Shown here piece by piece: positions 1 to 10,159 of a stretch of 64,000 nt of DNA. Each line of letters opens with the position of its first letter. Within the stretch, counting starts at the first letter, position 1. This DNA is from Setophaga petechia. Its lineage: Eukaryota > Chordata > Aves > Passeriformes > Parulidae. The position numbers and the translations under genes were made by a program. The notes beneath the pieces were generated by a model that was not told the DNA's origin, did not search any database, and worked only from the letters and a program-made list of their open reading frames with translations. Location of the stretch: positions 8,042,096 to 8,106,095 of the forward strand of contig JANCRA010000030.1 in assembly GCA_024362935.1 (NCBI GenBank). Direction: 5' to 3'.

Positions 1-1065
1 ATTAAAACATGAGATTCCCAAAGGGAATCTTCAGATCCCTACAATGCAGTGCAGAAAGGGAACCCGAGTGGGATATTTTCCAGCAGCTGTGTGGCACAGG
101 GATTCCCCAGGAGCAGGCAGAGCTGGGCTTCACTCTGCTGCTGTTTTAAAATGCCTCAGGTCACTTTCCAGCACCTAAAAATCTGCTCCAGCCTGGAACA
201 CAAACCTGGAAGGGCTCACTTTGGAAATAACACCTTCACCAAAAGGCCAGAACTGGTGGCTTCCCACCTGCCTCAGTGTCCCCACTTCTCCCACCATCAC
301 CTGAGCAGAATCAAGGGAGGTCCAGGGGGACATAAAACACCTCGAGTGTTTGGCAGGAGGTTTGCATGCAAACATTAATCCCCATCCCAGGAATGATTAA
401 TTACTATTTGCCTGCTATTATTGTTTGTTTTCCATCAGCATCCTTGCTTTGGTTCTCTGCTGAATCCCACTCCTGATGCCAAGCCAGGGATATTTTAGGA
501 AATGCAGATTATATAATATTTACATCTGTGCCACTTGTTTATTCCTCTCTGTCAGTTAATTTTATTACTGCTCCTCTCTCACGAAAGCAGTGATTTGCAG
601 AGCCAAAAGCAGGCTATGTGATTTCAAGGATGCACTAATTTTAATAATTAAAAAGCTGCTGCCTCCCATCTGCCCAGGAAGGGAAAGAGAGGCAGCAGGG
701 GGGCACCAGGCTCTGGTTGGGAAATCCTGCTCTGAACCAGCCCAGTGCTCCTCCAAAAGTGATGGGTCCTTTCCACTTGTGAGAGTTTCTCTTGGTTTTC
801 TTCTCTGGGAAGAGGAAAGAAACTCCAAGAAGGGAGGATGGGTAATTATGGGATTTTTTGAGGGCTTGAGGAGGAGCTGGAAAACCTGGGCTGAAATAAA
901 GCCGTGTTCCCCACTGATCAGAACCATCTCCTTTGACAGAAATGTGAAGTTTGCAGCTAAGCCAAGGTTCTGCTCCTTGGTGTGGCCAGGAAGGAGCAGC
1001 CAGCTGGAGGGGAATGCTCTTGTCCCCATCTGACAGACCCTGGGGACCCCAAAATGCAGCCCAGA
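1..1065. other. Single-copy sequence, no gene
   Basis: No exon, RNA gene or transposon is recognised here. Short AT-rich pieces around 395-420 and 590-655 carry TAAT-type homeodomain cores and stand out from the surrounding CT- and AG-rich sequence, but they are too short to call regulatory elements. Open frames of up to 154 codons exist on both strands and overlap one another, with no splice context or family similarity, so they are treated as chance. Confidence 0.6.
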
Positions 1066-1691
1066 TGTTGGAGCCTCGGGGGCAGGACGGGAGAGCAGAG
1101 ATGGACGGAGAGCAGAGATCTCTGCAGCCAGGGCTGGGACTTGGGGTTTATTGCAAAGGGCCTGGGTGCAGGGCCCTGCTGGGAGCTGCCAAACACAGCT
1201 CAGAGCAGGACTGAGAGAAGAGAGGGGGAGAGAGGATGAGAGGGTGAGAGGGTAAGAGAGTGAGAGGGTAAGAGGGTAAGAGAGCGAGATTCCCGTTCCA
1301 ATACAATAAATCTTCCTCTGTGTTGAATATTCTGATTCTCACTAACCAATCTAGTACAATATACAAATCTTACAGCATTTACATACAGCCCATAAGAATC
1401 ATTACATTCCCATCCTGTACTACATTTTAAACCCTAAAAACTCCTCTTTGGGTCCCTTCTGCCAAGCTGTAGGGTCTGCTCTGACCCTTGGGCCTGTCTG
1501 CAAGCAGAGGGTGTTGTTCCATCAGAAGGGGATCACCTGCAGCCAGCCACACCATTGTTTTCCAGTTGTTCAGTGACTGAGGGATCTCAAAGCTTGCTTT
1601 CATTTCAATATTGCTTATAGTTTCTATATTCTCAAAATCTTTTGCCAGACAATCATATTTATAAGGCTTTCCTGTTTCATCTCCCCCAACA
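1066..1691 (-). mobile_element. Solo ERV LTR, group A, copy 1
   Basis: This 626-bp element has palindromic ends, TGTTGG at one edge and CCAACA at the other, between near-identical 6-bp flanks (CCCAGA at 1060-1065, CCCAGC at 1692-1697), as expected for an insertion duplication. It aligns along its length with the element at 30069-30737. A polyadenylation signal (AATAAA) read on the minus strand sits in the block near 1150, so the LTR is oriented minus. A purine-rich GAGAGGGTAA-type repeat at about 1205-1290 is of different length and order in the second copy. No retroviral genes flank it, so it is a solo LTR. The 6-bp duplication suggests an ERVK/beta-like lineage; this is inference. Confidence 0.85.
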
Positions 1692-2989
1692 CCCAGCCCT
1701 GAGGTGGGAAGCCAGTCCCCAGAAAGGACAGGGACACTGGCACAGGGCCACCCAAACAGGGGACAGCAGCCCACAGGGGACCAGCAGGGCACAATCAAAT
1801 CCATTTAGCAATTCCACAGGGTAAATAGGTGGTTAAAAAAACCCCAAAAAGCTGTCAGGTCTGCACCAGCCCTGGGGCCCCTGGAGCTGGTGTTGGGTTG
1901 GGTGAGTAGGTGCTGAGATGGGGACTCCAAACTCCAGAACAAAGCAGTTCAGAAGGTCAGGGAGGAATTTCACTCACATACAGCTGGAATTACACTTTCT
2001 GAGGATGGAAATCCCACAGCAATCCCTGGGTTTGTGCCTTTCCAGGCTGCCCCTCGAGGTCCTGGCTTCTTGGTTGTCCATTAAACCCAGCCCTCCTCAC
2101 ATCCCTGCTCTTCCCTGATGGAAAAGGAATGTTGGTGTGCTGTGATGCTCCCCTCTTGGAAATGGAAAAGGGGAGGGCTGGGTTTGATGGACAACATCCC
2201 TGATGGATCTAAAACCCCTCAGAGCTGCTCAGCACCACTCCAGAGCCCTGAATTGTGCCTCCACCCCGCTCCTGTCTGACAGAACTCCTGCAGGATTCCC
2301 ATTCCAATGACAAGAGCAGCACGTGAGGAGGGCTAAGACAAATAACAGCGAGAGGTTAAGAGCATTTCAGAAAACAAACCCCCCCTGGCACTGCAGGCAC
2401 ATCTGAGCAGGGAATCTGAGGAGCAGAATGCAAAGAAAATACAAAATATGCAGATCAGAGCAGGGAGGGGACAGCGGGACACGAGGCAGGGGATCTCTCC
2501 GTGGCACGAGCTCTTTGCAGAGCAGCAGATGTCTGTGCTGGCAGCAAGGGGAAGAGGGGATTTGTTTGTGAAGAGGAAAAATAATCTTTTAATTTGGCTC
2601 GTGCATCACAACCTGAAGCTTCATCCCCAAAGACACAAATTCACTGGCATTCCTTCTCACTGGTGCTGGCAGAAAAGCACAACAAAAGCAGGGCAGGGGC
2701 AGTGCCACCAAACGTGGCCACTCAGGGGACACTTTGTGCTGCCCAGAACTGCAGCATGCCACACAACCCTGCTCCAAAAAAATATAACCCTGACCATGAT
2801 GAATGGCTTGGATAATTCCTGCCTCTCCACATTTCCTGCTTGGGAAAATCAGGACTCCAGAAAGAGCTGATTCCCCAGGATATAACTGAACACAGAGCTA
2901 AGTGCAGAAACATTTCCAAGGCATTCTGAAAGAAGGAGAGGAGGGAGGGGGAAATGGATTCAAATAAAATTGCCATCCCCAGGGGTTCT
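1692..2989. other. Single-copy sequence, no gene
   Basis: No recognisable exon, RNA gene or mobile element apart from an inverted repeat at 2073-2195. Open frames of up to 140 codons overlap on both strands and have no family similarity that I recognise. Confidence 0.6.
2073..2195. repeat. Imperfect inverted repeat (24-bp arms)
   Basis: The arm at 2073-2096 and the arm at 2172-2195 are reverse complements with one mismatch; the shared core is GGAGGGCTGGGTTT. The spacer is about 75 bp. A transcript could fold into a hairpin. There is no sign of terminal features of a DNA transposon (no flanking duplication found). Confidence 0.8.
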
Positions 2990-3838
2990 GAAAACCAGAA
3001 TGCCCTGAGCTCCAGGCACGCTGCAGCTGCAAAAGGCATCCCAAGGAGAGCACAAAACTGCCAAGACATGGCTGCCTCCACAGCTTTTCCCTTGGAACCA
3101 GCCCTAACTCTAGGTTGATTTACCTGCCCAGGGTTAGGGTTAGGGTTACAGCTAGGGTTAGGGTTTTTTAAACCAGGTTTTTAGGGTTTTTTAGCTACAA
3201 CATGGCTGCCCCCACAGCTTTTCCCTTGGAACCAGCCCTAGCCCTAGGCTGATTTACCTGCCCAGGGTTAGGGTTATGCCTAGGGTTAGGGGTTTTTAAA
3301 CCAGGAAGCCCTGAACTCCAGGCACACTGCAGCTGCAAAAGGCATCCCAAGGAAAGCACAAAACTGCCAAGACATGGCTGCCCCCACAGCTTTTTCCTTG
3401 GAACCAGCCCTAGCCCTAGGCTGCATTTCCTGCCTACAGTTAGGGCTAGGGTTAGGATTAGGGTTTTTTAAACAAGAAAGCCCAGAGCTCCAGGCACACT
3501 GCAGCTGCAAAAGGCATCCCAAAGGAGCAGAAACCTGCCAGAACATGGCAGCTTTTTCCTTGGAACCAGCCCTAGCCCTAGGCTGCTTTTCCTGCCTACA
3601 GTTAGGGTTAGGGTTACGCCTAGGTTTAGGGTTTTTTAAACCAGTTTTTTAGGGTTTTTTAGCCACAACCTGGCTGCCTCCACAGCTTTTCCCTTGGGAC
3701 CTCGGCAGGTAAATCAACCTAGGGTTAGGGTTAGGATATTTTAAACCAGGAAGCCCAGAGCTCCAGGCTGTGAAAGGCATCCCAAGGGGAGTGCAAACCT
3801 GCCAGAGCACAGCTGCCTCCACAGCTGCTGGATCATCA
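2990..3838. repeat. Composite satellite with telomere-like TTAGGG blocks
   Basis: About six full or partial copies of a roughly 170-bp unit run head to tail. Each unit joins a unique core (GCAGCTGCAAAAGGCATCCC, then GCCAAGACATGGCTGCC, then CTTGGAACCAGCCCTA) to short runs of TTAGGG or degenerate CTAGGG hexamers, and ends in GGGTTTTTTAAACCAG. Full copies start near 2990, 3300 and 3470; copies near 3170 and 3643 lack the core; a shortened one starts near 3750. It is an interstitial telomere-like sequence, not a chromosome end, because unique DNA continues on both sides. Confidence 0.9.
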
Positions 3839-3965
3839 GGCTAAGGCTAGGGCTGGTTCCAAGGAAAAATCTGTGGAGGCAGCCATGTCTTGGCAGGTTT
3901 GTCCTCACATTAGGATGCCTTTTGCAGCTTCAGTGTGCCTGGAGCTCTGGGCTTTGTGGTTTTTT
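3839..3965 (-). repeat. Inverted copy of the telomere-associated satellite unit
   Basis: This stretch is the reverse complement of the satellite unit found upstream: it reads GGCTGGTTCCAAGGAAAAA, then GGCAGCCATGTCTTGGCAGG, then GGATGCCTTTTGCAGC and GGAGCTCTGGGCTT. It closes the array in opposite orientation, and the next LTR begins only 21 bp further on. Confidence 0.9.
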
Positions 3966-3986
3966 GGATACTGAAGAGCTGGCTGC

Positions 3987-4817
3987 TGTCAGAACTCAGT
4001 GCATCCATCCAGGTGTCCAGAATTGCCAATGACCCCACCAGGGGGCTTGGAGACCCTGGCACACAGCCCAGAACACCTGGGGATTGGATTGTGACCCCTG
4101 GGGCAAGTTACCACCTTTGTATGAGGACCTGAAAGTCACAGAGGTTTGAAGAGTGTAATAATGAAATGATCACAGGGTGAAAATGTAGATTTTAGGATTT
4201 TTAGTATGGGGATTATGAGGACAAGATGGAGGAACTTGGACATGTCCAGCCTTTCTTCTTCTTCTTCTTCTTCTTCTTCTTCTTGTTCTTCTTCTTCTTG
4301 TTCTTCATCTTCTTCTTCTCCTTCTTCTTGTTCTTCTTGTTCTTCTTCTCCTTCTCCTCCTTCTCCTTCTTCTCCTTCTCTTTCTCCTTCTTCTTCTTCT
4401 TCTCCTTCTTCTTCTTCTTCTCCTGCTCCTTCTCCTGCTCCTGCTCCTTCTCCTTCTCCTCCTCCTCCTTCTTCTTCTCCTTCTCCTCCTCCTCCTTCTT
4501 CTTCTTCTCCTTCTCCATTTTCTGCAGTGATGTTGGCACTTTGGGATTGGTCTAGAGTAGAAGTGCACTGTCTAACACAGGTGATAGGTATTGGGAATTA
4601 AGTGTAAATATGTTATAGGTAGTTTGTAGTATAAAAGGACAACACAGAGAGTGCTTGTGGCTGCCCTACTGAGCAGAAAGAAAATTTTATAGATAATAAT
4701 TAATAAACAACCTCAAGAGCAGAAAGTGAAGAGTCCAGACTCATTCTTCACCTGCATGAGCTGAAGCAGAGACACCCTGCACATCTCAGGGCAACAATGA
4801 ACAACCAAACCCCGAGG
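3987..4817 (+). mobile_element. Solo ERV LTR, group B, with CTT expansion
   Basis: This LTR aligns with the intact one at 14392-15033: shared landmarks are the CACAGGGTGAA block, GACAAGATGGAGGAA, TGATGTTGGCACTT, a TATAAAAGGACA TATA-type box at about 4630 and an AATAAA signal at about 4701. It is about 190 bp longer because a short CT-rich tract has become a 267-bp CTT-type repeat (4251-4517). The 5' edge TGTCAGAACTC matches TGTCGGGACTC of the sister copy. The 3' edge is less certain: the expected final CA appears mutated, with near-identical flanks GGCTGC (3981-3986) and GGCTGT (4818-4823). Confidence 0.82.
4251..4517. repeat. CTT/CTC microsatellite inside LTR
   Basis: Nearly pure pyrimidine tract of CTT, CTC, CTG and GTT triplets. 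Because the unit is 3 bp, all six frames stay open and give artefact proteins rich in Ser/Phe on the plus strand and Lys/Glu/Arg on the minus strand. In the sister LTR the homologous place (about 14677-14708) is only about 30 bp. Confidence 0.97.
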
Positions 4818-5560
4818 GGCTGTGAGCCACAGGATCTCTGTCCCTGCTCCCTGCACTAACCCCAGCTCACTCCCAGCCTGCAGCAGGAGCATTCCCAGGG
4901 AGGTGCCCGAGCCCTTCGCAGCTCTCCCAGCTCGTTTTGTCTGGCAGAGATTGCCAGAGAACCGATCCCCTCCTCTTCCTGCTCTCCTCGGTTGCTCAGG
5001 CTAAATATGCTGCTGCCCAGCATCCTCCTGGCAGGCTGAGCTGCTCCTGCTGGCGTTGAGATTTGTCAGAAAAAGCCTTTTTCTCCAAGCAAGAGCCAGG
5101 AGGGCACCTCCTCACCTGCCAGCCCCAGCTGAAGGCCAAAAAGCAGCAAATAAAGGATTATTAGAGAGAGGGCAAAGCCCCTGGCATGGTGGGGCTGTGC
5201 CCTCCCCGCTGGCACATGCACTCACAGTGATTTTCCTTTACATTTCTTTACTCGAGGACAAAAAAACCAAAAAGCCAAAAAACACCCATAGAAATATTTT
5301 TTTGGAGCAGAACCAAAATGAGTAGTAAAGCCCAGAGGACAGTGAGATGTTCACTGGCTCCCCCTTCATCCTTCCAGGATGACTGTGATATCCCAGACCC
5401 CAGAAATCTTTGGGGACAACAGATAGGACACAGGGATCCCATCCCAGTCAGTCCCTGGGATGCACAGGAGGGCTCAGAGGAGGCAACACTGCTCCTGATC
5501 CCAAACCAGCCCTCATCTCTCCTCTTTCATCTGTTTAATCAATTAATTTTAATTATTGGT
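4818..5560. other. Single-copy sequence, no gene
   Basis: No gene or repeat family recognised. Confidence 0.6.
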
Positions 5561-5630
5561 GTTGGAGCGGTGAGGTTGGACCAGATGACCCCACTTCCCT
5601 TCCAACCTAACCCTTTCTGGGATTCTGTGT
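5561..5630 (+). mobile_element. CR1 LINE 3' tail fragment
   Basis: Only the last 70 bp of a CR1 retroposon are left. The diagnostic features are GTTGGACCAGATGACC, CTTCCCTTCCAACC and the terminal GATTCTGTG octamer-type tail. Extreme 5' truncation is normal for CR1. Confidence 0.8.
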
Positions 5631-6780
5631 TACCAATAAATGAACCCAGGCTCTCTCATTTTCAAACAAAGAAGGGCTTCACCTGAAAAAATAAAAGCTT
5701 GGGTTAAAAACCTTCAACTTTTCCTCAGCTGTAAAAAAATTTCTGTATTTCTTCCCCTAAAAAAGCAGGTGGTGTTTGCCATGAGGTGCAGACTGCAGTG
5801 ATGTTCCCCAGCCTGTGTCTGTGGCAAAAAAAAAAAATATGTTTGCCAAAGACATTTTTATTCTGCTCCCACACAAGCTCCTTCTCTGCTCAGCAAAAGG
5901 GAATTTTCCTATTTTACAGGAGGAAAGAAAAGCTCTCTGCTGTTAAATCACCCCAAGCAGCCAGACATAAACACACAGGCCCAGCAATTCCCCTGCATGG
6001 CCCCTCCAAAGGAGGTGTTGGTGTGACACAGAGTGTTGGTTTCCTCAGCTCCACGTGGAAAAGTAATGAGTTATGTTAATTGAGCTCATCTTTGCAAATT
6101 GATGATTCTCCTGCAAATAGACAACGACAACAACAGCAAAACAAACCCTTAAATATGTTTGCACATCATCTGCATTGAGCTGGGATCCAGCAGCAGCAGG
6201 GTCAGCAATCACTGCTGAGCTGAGGGGAGCAGAGCAGCTCTGACCCTCATCCCTGATCCAAAACCCCATCAGGCAGCACCTACTGCAGCCCCCACTCCCC
6301 CTGCACCTCCCAAACCTGACCACAGCACCCTCCAGGCTGAATCTGAGAGCTGAAAATGCTCCTCAGGATGCAGGGGCTGGTTTTGTCCCCCCATCCTGCT
6401 CCTGCAGCCTCAGCTTGCGTGGCCCAAAGTGATTTTGGTGCCCTCCGGAGCTGGGTCACCCCTGTGCCAGCAGAACAACCCCAATTAGGGCAGGGAGCAG
6501 TTCTGAGCCCAATTAGCAGCGTGTGAACTTTCTGAGGGTGTTTAATTGAAGGCACTTGAAGGACACACGGCTGACTCGAGCCTGCAGGCGCTGGCAGTGC
6601 TGAGGATGGATTGTGAATTTTAAGGGATGTGCCAACCCAGGAGCCTCCTGCCCCCAGGGCTGCTGCAATCAGGAGATTTTCCTGTGGATGTGACCCCTGT
6701 GAACCTGGCCAAGCCTGCGTTTGTGGGGTTTGTTTCTGGTATCAACGAGGAAAAGACACAACAGCAAAGAATTAATGCAC
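5631..6780. other. Single-copy sequence, no gene
   Basis: No gene, RNA or repeat family recognised. An AT-rich piece at 6060-6170 could be regulatory, but nothing in the sequence proves it. Confidence 0.55.
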
Positions 6781-6902
6781 AATCAGAGACTTACTTGGGT
6801 TGGGAGCTTAAATCTCATCTTGTTCCACCCTCTGCCATGGGCAGGGATATTTTCCTCTCTGCCAGGTTGTTCCAACGTGGCCTGGAGCACTTGCAGGGGT
6901 GG
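6781..6902 (-). mobile_element. CR1 LINE 3' fragment
   Basis: Read on the minus strand this is the CR1 3' region. On the plus strand it shows GGGTTGGGAGCTTAAATC, TGCCATGGGCAGGGATA and GGTTGTTCCAACGTGGCC, the reverse of the usual CR1 end. The final octamer has decayed. The 5' part of the element is missing. Confidence 0.75.
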
Positions 6903-8439
6903 CACAGGGCACTGGGAGGTCACTCTGCAGTGTCTGTGCCCTCCCTGCCCTGTCTCATGACTCCATTCATTCCTTGGAGCTCCTGGTGCCATTTTTGTGA
7001 GGCCATGGAGGTTTGCCATAAAAAATGCTGCTTGCAGACCCTATTGATCCGAGGGCAGGAGGAGAGGCAGCAGGAAGGATTTAACTGGAGACAAGTGGCT
7101 TTCTGTTCCTGTAGCACCCAATAACCCCCCAGCAGCACCTCAATTCCTGGTGAGAAAGAAAAAAACCAAACTCAACCATTTGTTCAATCAGTCATTAATG
7201 AAGGCGTAAATCATTACAAGAATAATTCTTCCCAAATTGAATTACTCCTTTCAATTACCTGGGTGTTTTTTTTTTCTTTTCCCTCCTTTCCTTTCATCCC
7301 TTCACTCCCCAAGGAGCTGAGCAGAGCCGGTGCATTGGAATTAGGCTCAGCCAGGCAGGTGCAGCTCCAGCACTTGTTGCCTTCTTTGCCTTTTTCTCCT
7401 CACACTGTGGCAGGAGAAAATGAAAACCGTGATGTCAAAGCCCCCGTGGCTTCCCAGGAGAATTTACCAGAAAGATTTGGAGCTTTATTTACCTTTGCAA
7501 GGAACGAGTCCTTCTGGAAAACAAAGGGTCTTTGATTTTACCTTAATGAACATTACTGATCCTGTTCTTCAAACCTTATCAGTGCCTGAGCCGTGCTAAA
7601 GAGACACAGCCAAACGAGATTTAATAGATTTCATCTGCCCAACAATTCTGCACCCCTGCCTCATCCCCGATGGAATCTCTGCTTGTTTGCAGCCTGGCAC
7701 CAACCAGGAATGTGCAAGTGGGCAGGGGCAGCAGCAAAATCTCCTCCTGCTCCTACCCTGCTACTGCTGCCTGGGTTATTCTAAAATTTAAAGGGGAATT
7801 TTGGAGTATTTTTAGGAGTTTCCTTTTCTCCATTTCAGGTTTCGCCCCCATAATATTTATCAGTTTTTCCCCAAACCCCTGCAGGTGCTGCACAGCAGAG
7901 ACTTGGCCATGACAGATTTTTTTTTTCCCATAAATTTCTTTTCCTTTTCTCCCTGACATTCATGAAGGGATTAAAAGCTCTGTCTCAGTTTCTTTCCTTG
8001 CCCTCTGCACTGACCACGACCAGCTCTCCCAAGCTTTTTTGAAAAAAGTTAACTCTTAATTAAGCTCTTCCATTCTGTTTGATATTCATTATTCTTTTTA
8101 TTACCTCTTAAATCAGCTGAGTTTCTTGCCTTTTTTTTTAATGCAACTCAGCCTATTCTCCATTCACTAAATCCTTTGAATCCCTGAATTGCATTTTTGT
8201 TATCCTTGTTGTTATTGCTTACATCCTGTCTAGGCCATCGTGGCATTTAGGATTTGTTTTTTGGGTTGGCTTTTTTTTTCCTAAAGCTTGGATTTGTGTA
8301 TGTGATGTGTGTATGGATAAATAATCCAGAATTTGCTGAGCAGCATGCAAATTGCAATCTCTGGGAGAATGGCAACCTGCACGCTGCCAAAATGAGCATC
8401 AGTGAAATATGGGAAATTAATTTAGCCCCGTGAAGGAGA
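6903..8439. other. Single-copy sequence, no gene; AT-rich elements
   Basis: No exon or transposon recognised. Two AT-rich stretches, about 7180-7260 and 8040-8240, contain several TTAATTA/ATTA cores and are candidates for conserved noncoding elements. Open frames are short and unconvincing. Confidence 0.5.
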
Positions 8440-8515
8440 TAATTACTATTTTGCAGATTGAGAAAGTGGGGCATAAAGAGATTAAGGCCTAAGGACCCAA
8501 TCTAGCCAAAACCCA
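8440..8515 (+). mobile_element. MIR-like SINE fragment (ancient)
   Basis: The order TTACTATTTTGCAGATTGAG, AAAGTGGGGCATAAAGAG, ATTAAGGCCTAAGGACCCA follows the MIR core (cells of all amniotes carry relics of this tRNA-derived SINE): a tract like 'tattttacagatgaggaaa', then 'gaggcacagagaggttaag'. It is diverged, so the call is tentative. Confidence 0.5.
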
Positions 8516-8979
8516 ATCATATGCTTAATTTAAAGGAGATTAGATAGTTCCCTTAAAGCCAGCAGGAGCAGCCATTGCTCCATGTCAGGCACACATGGAA
8601 TGAGGGAGGGGGGCCAGGGCTCTGCTCAGACCCTGGGCTGGAATTGGCACCCCCAGCCCACCACAGCCCTGGCCTGAGCTGCTGCTGATTTTCCAGATTA
8701 ATTGCTATTACCTCCTAATGTGTGTTAAACGCATGGAGGTGCTGAGTTAAGCAGCTTTAGGAAATTATACAAGAATTAATATATTATAGACTGCTGCTCG
8801 CCCGGGTTAATCCAGCCACGGCATTGCTGCCTGTGGAACAGCAGGGAAATGTGATTTTCCCCATTTTCCCTCCTCCCAGAGCTCTGGGGCACAGGAAGGC
8901 TCCCTCCTCTCCATCCTGCCTGCTGTAGCTCGGGGCTGGGCTGGTTTCTCTGCCTCCTTCCCAGGAGAAAGCAGCAGCA
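8516..8979. other. Single-copy sequence, no gene
   Basis: No gene or repeat recognised. The stretch 8690-8790 is AT-rich with several ATTA cores. Confidence 0.55.
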
Positions 8980-9750
8980 AGCAGGAACCCTGGTCATTGA
9001 TAGCAGGAACCCTGGTCATTGATAGCAGGAACCCTGGTCATTGACAGCAGGAGCCCTGGTCACTGATAACAGGAAGCCTGGTCATTGACAGCAGGAGCCC
9101 TGGTCACTGATAGCGGGAACCCTGGTCACTGATAGCAGGAACCCTGGTCACTGATAGCAGGAACCCTGGTCACTGATAGCAGAAACCCTGGTCACTGATA
9201 GCAGGAACCCTGGTCACTGATAGCGGGAACCCTGGTCATTGATAGCAAGAACCCTGGTCATTGATAGAAGGAATCCTGGTCACTGATAGCAGGAACCCTG
9301 GTCACTGATAGCAGGTACCCTGGTCACTGATAGCAGGAATCCTGGTCATTGATAGCAGGAACCCTGGTCACTGATAGCAGGAACTCTGGTCACTGATAGC
9401 AGGAACCCTGGTCACTGATAGCAGGAATCCTGGTCACTGATAGCAGGAACCCTGGTCACTGATAACAGGAACCCTGGTCACTGATAGCAGGAACCCTGGT
9501 CACTGATAGCAGGAACCCTGGTCACTGATAGCAGGAACCCTGGTCACTGATAACAGGAACCCTGGTCACTGATAGCAGGAACCCTGGTCACTGATAACAG
9601 GAACCCTGGTCACTGATGATAGCAGGAACCCTGGTCACTGATAGCAGGAACCCTGGTCACTGATAGCAGGAACCCTGGTCACTGTAGCAGGAATCCTGGT
9701 CATTGATAGAAGGAACCCTGGTCACTGATAGCAGGAACCCTGGTCACTGA
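8980..9750. repeat. 22-bp minisatellite, first block (about 35 copies)
   Basis: The unit is TAGCAGGAACCCTGGTCACT plus GA. Copies differ mostly by CATT/CACT, GATAGC/GATAAC and CCC/TCC changes, plus one 3-bp insertion near 9617 and one 2-bp deletion near 9684. Copies abut with no spacers. The block is followed by an 85-bp non-repeat segment and a second block of the same unit. Confidence 0.98.
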
Positions 9751-9826
9751 TCCCCCTCTGCCACGAGCCACCAAAGGGACAGGGAGGGCTGAATGTGGCA
9801 CATCCAGGAGTGAAACCCTCCTTGAA
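9751..9826. repeat. Duplicated array flank, copy 1
   Basis: This non-repetitive segment (TCTGCCACGAGCCACCAAAG to GAGTGAAACCCTCC) recurs almost unchanged at 10043-10118. It shows that a piece of array plus its unique flank was duplicated as one block with a 292-bp offset. Confidence 0.95.
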
Positions 9827-10042
9827 GGAAGGAGGAACCCTGGTCATTGATAGCAGGTCATCCAGCAGGAACCCTGGTCATTGATAGCAGGAACCCTGGT
9901 CACTGATAGCAGGAACCCTGGTCACTGATAGCAGGAGCCCTGGTCACTGATTGATAGCAGGAACCCTGGTCACTGATAGCAGGAACCCTGGTCACTGATA
10001 GCAGGAACCCTGGTCATTGATAGCAGGAATCCTGGTCACTGA
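9827..10042. repeat. 22-bp minisatellite, second block
   Basis: About nine copies of the same 22-bp unit as 8980-9750, with irregular copies near 9840-9870 and 9950. The block is followed again by the duplicated flank. Confidence 0.97.
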
Positions 10043-10118
10043 TCCCCTTCTGCCACGAGCCACCAAAGGGACAGGGAGGGCTGAATGTGGCACATCCAGG
10101 AGTGAAACCCTCCTGGAA
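10043..10118. repeat. Duplicated array flank, copy 2
   Basis: Near-identical to 9751-9826. Unique sequence and then an LTR (from 10160) follow. Confidence 0.95.
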
Positions 10119-10159
10119 GCAGGGATGGAGAGGGTCTGAGCAGCCCAGCCAGGAGCTGC

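Noticed and set aside
3121..3760. True chromosome end
   Set aside because: TTAGGG runs are short, degenerate and mixed with a unique core, and unique DNA lies on both sides.
4206..4601. Ser/Pro-rich, Phe-rich and Lys/Glu/Arg-rich frames of 87-131 codons
   Set aside because: They are translations of the CTT microsatellite in an LTR; all six frames are open.
8980..10042. CRISPR-like array of 22-bp repeats
   Set aside because: The repeats abut with no spacers, the host is a vertebrate and there are no cas genes.
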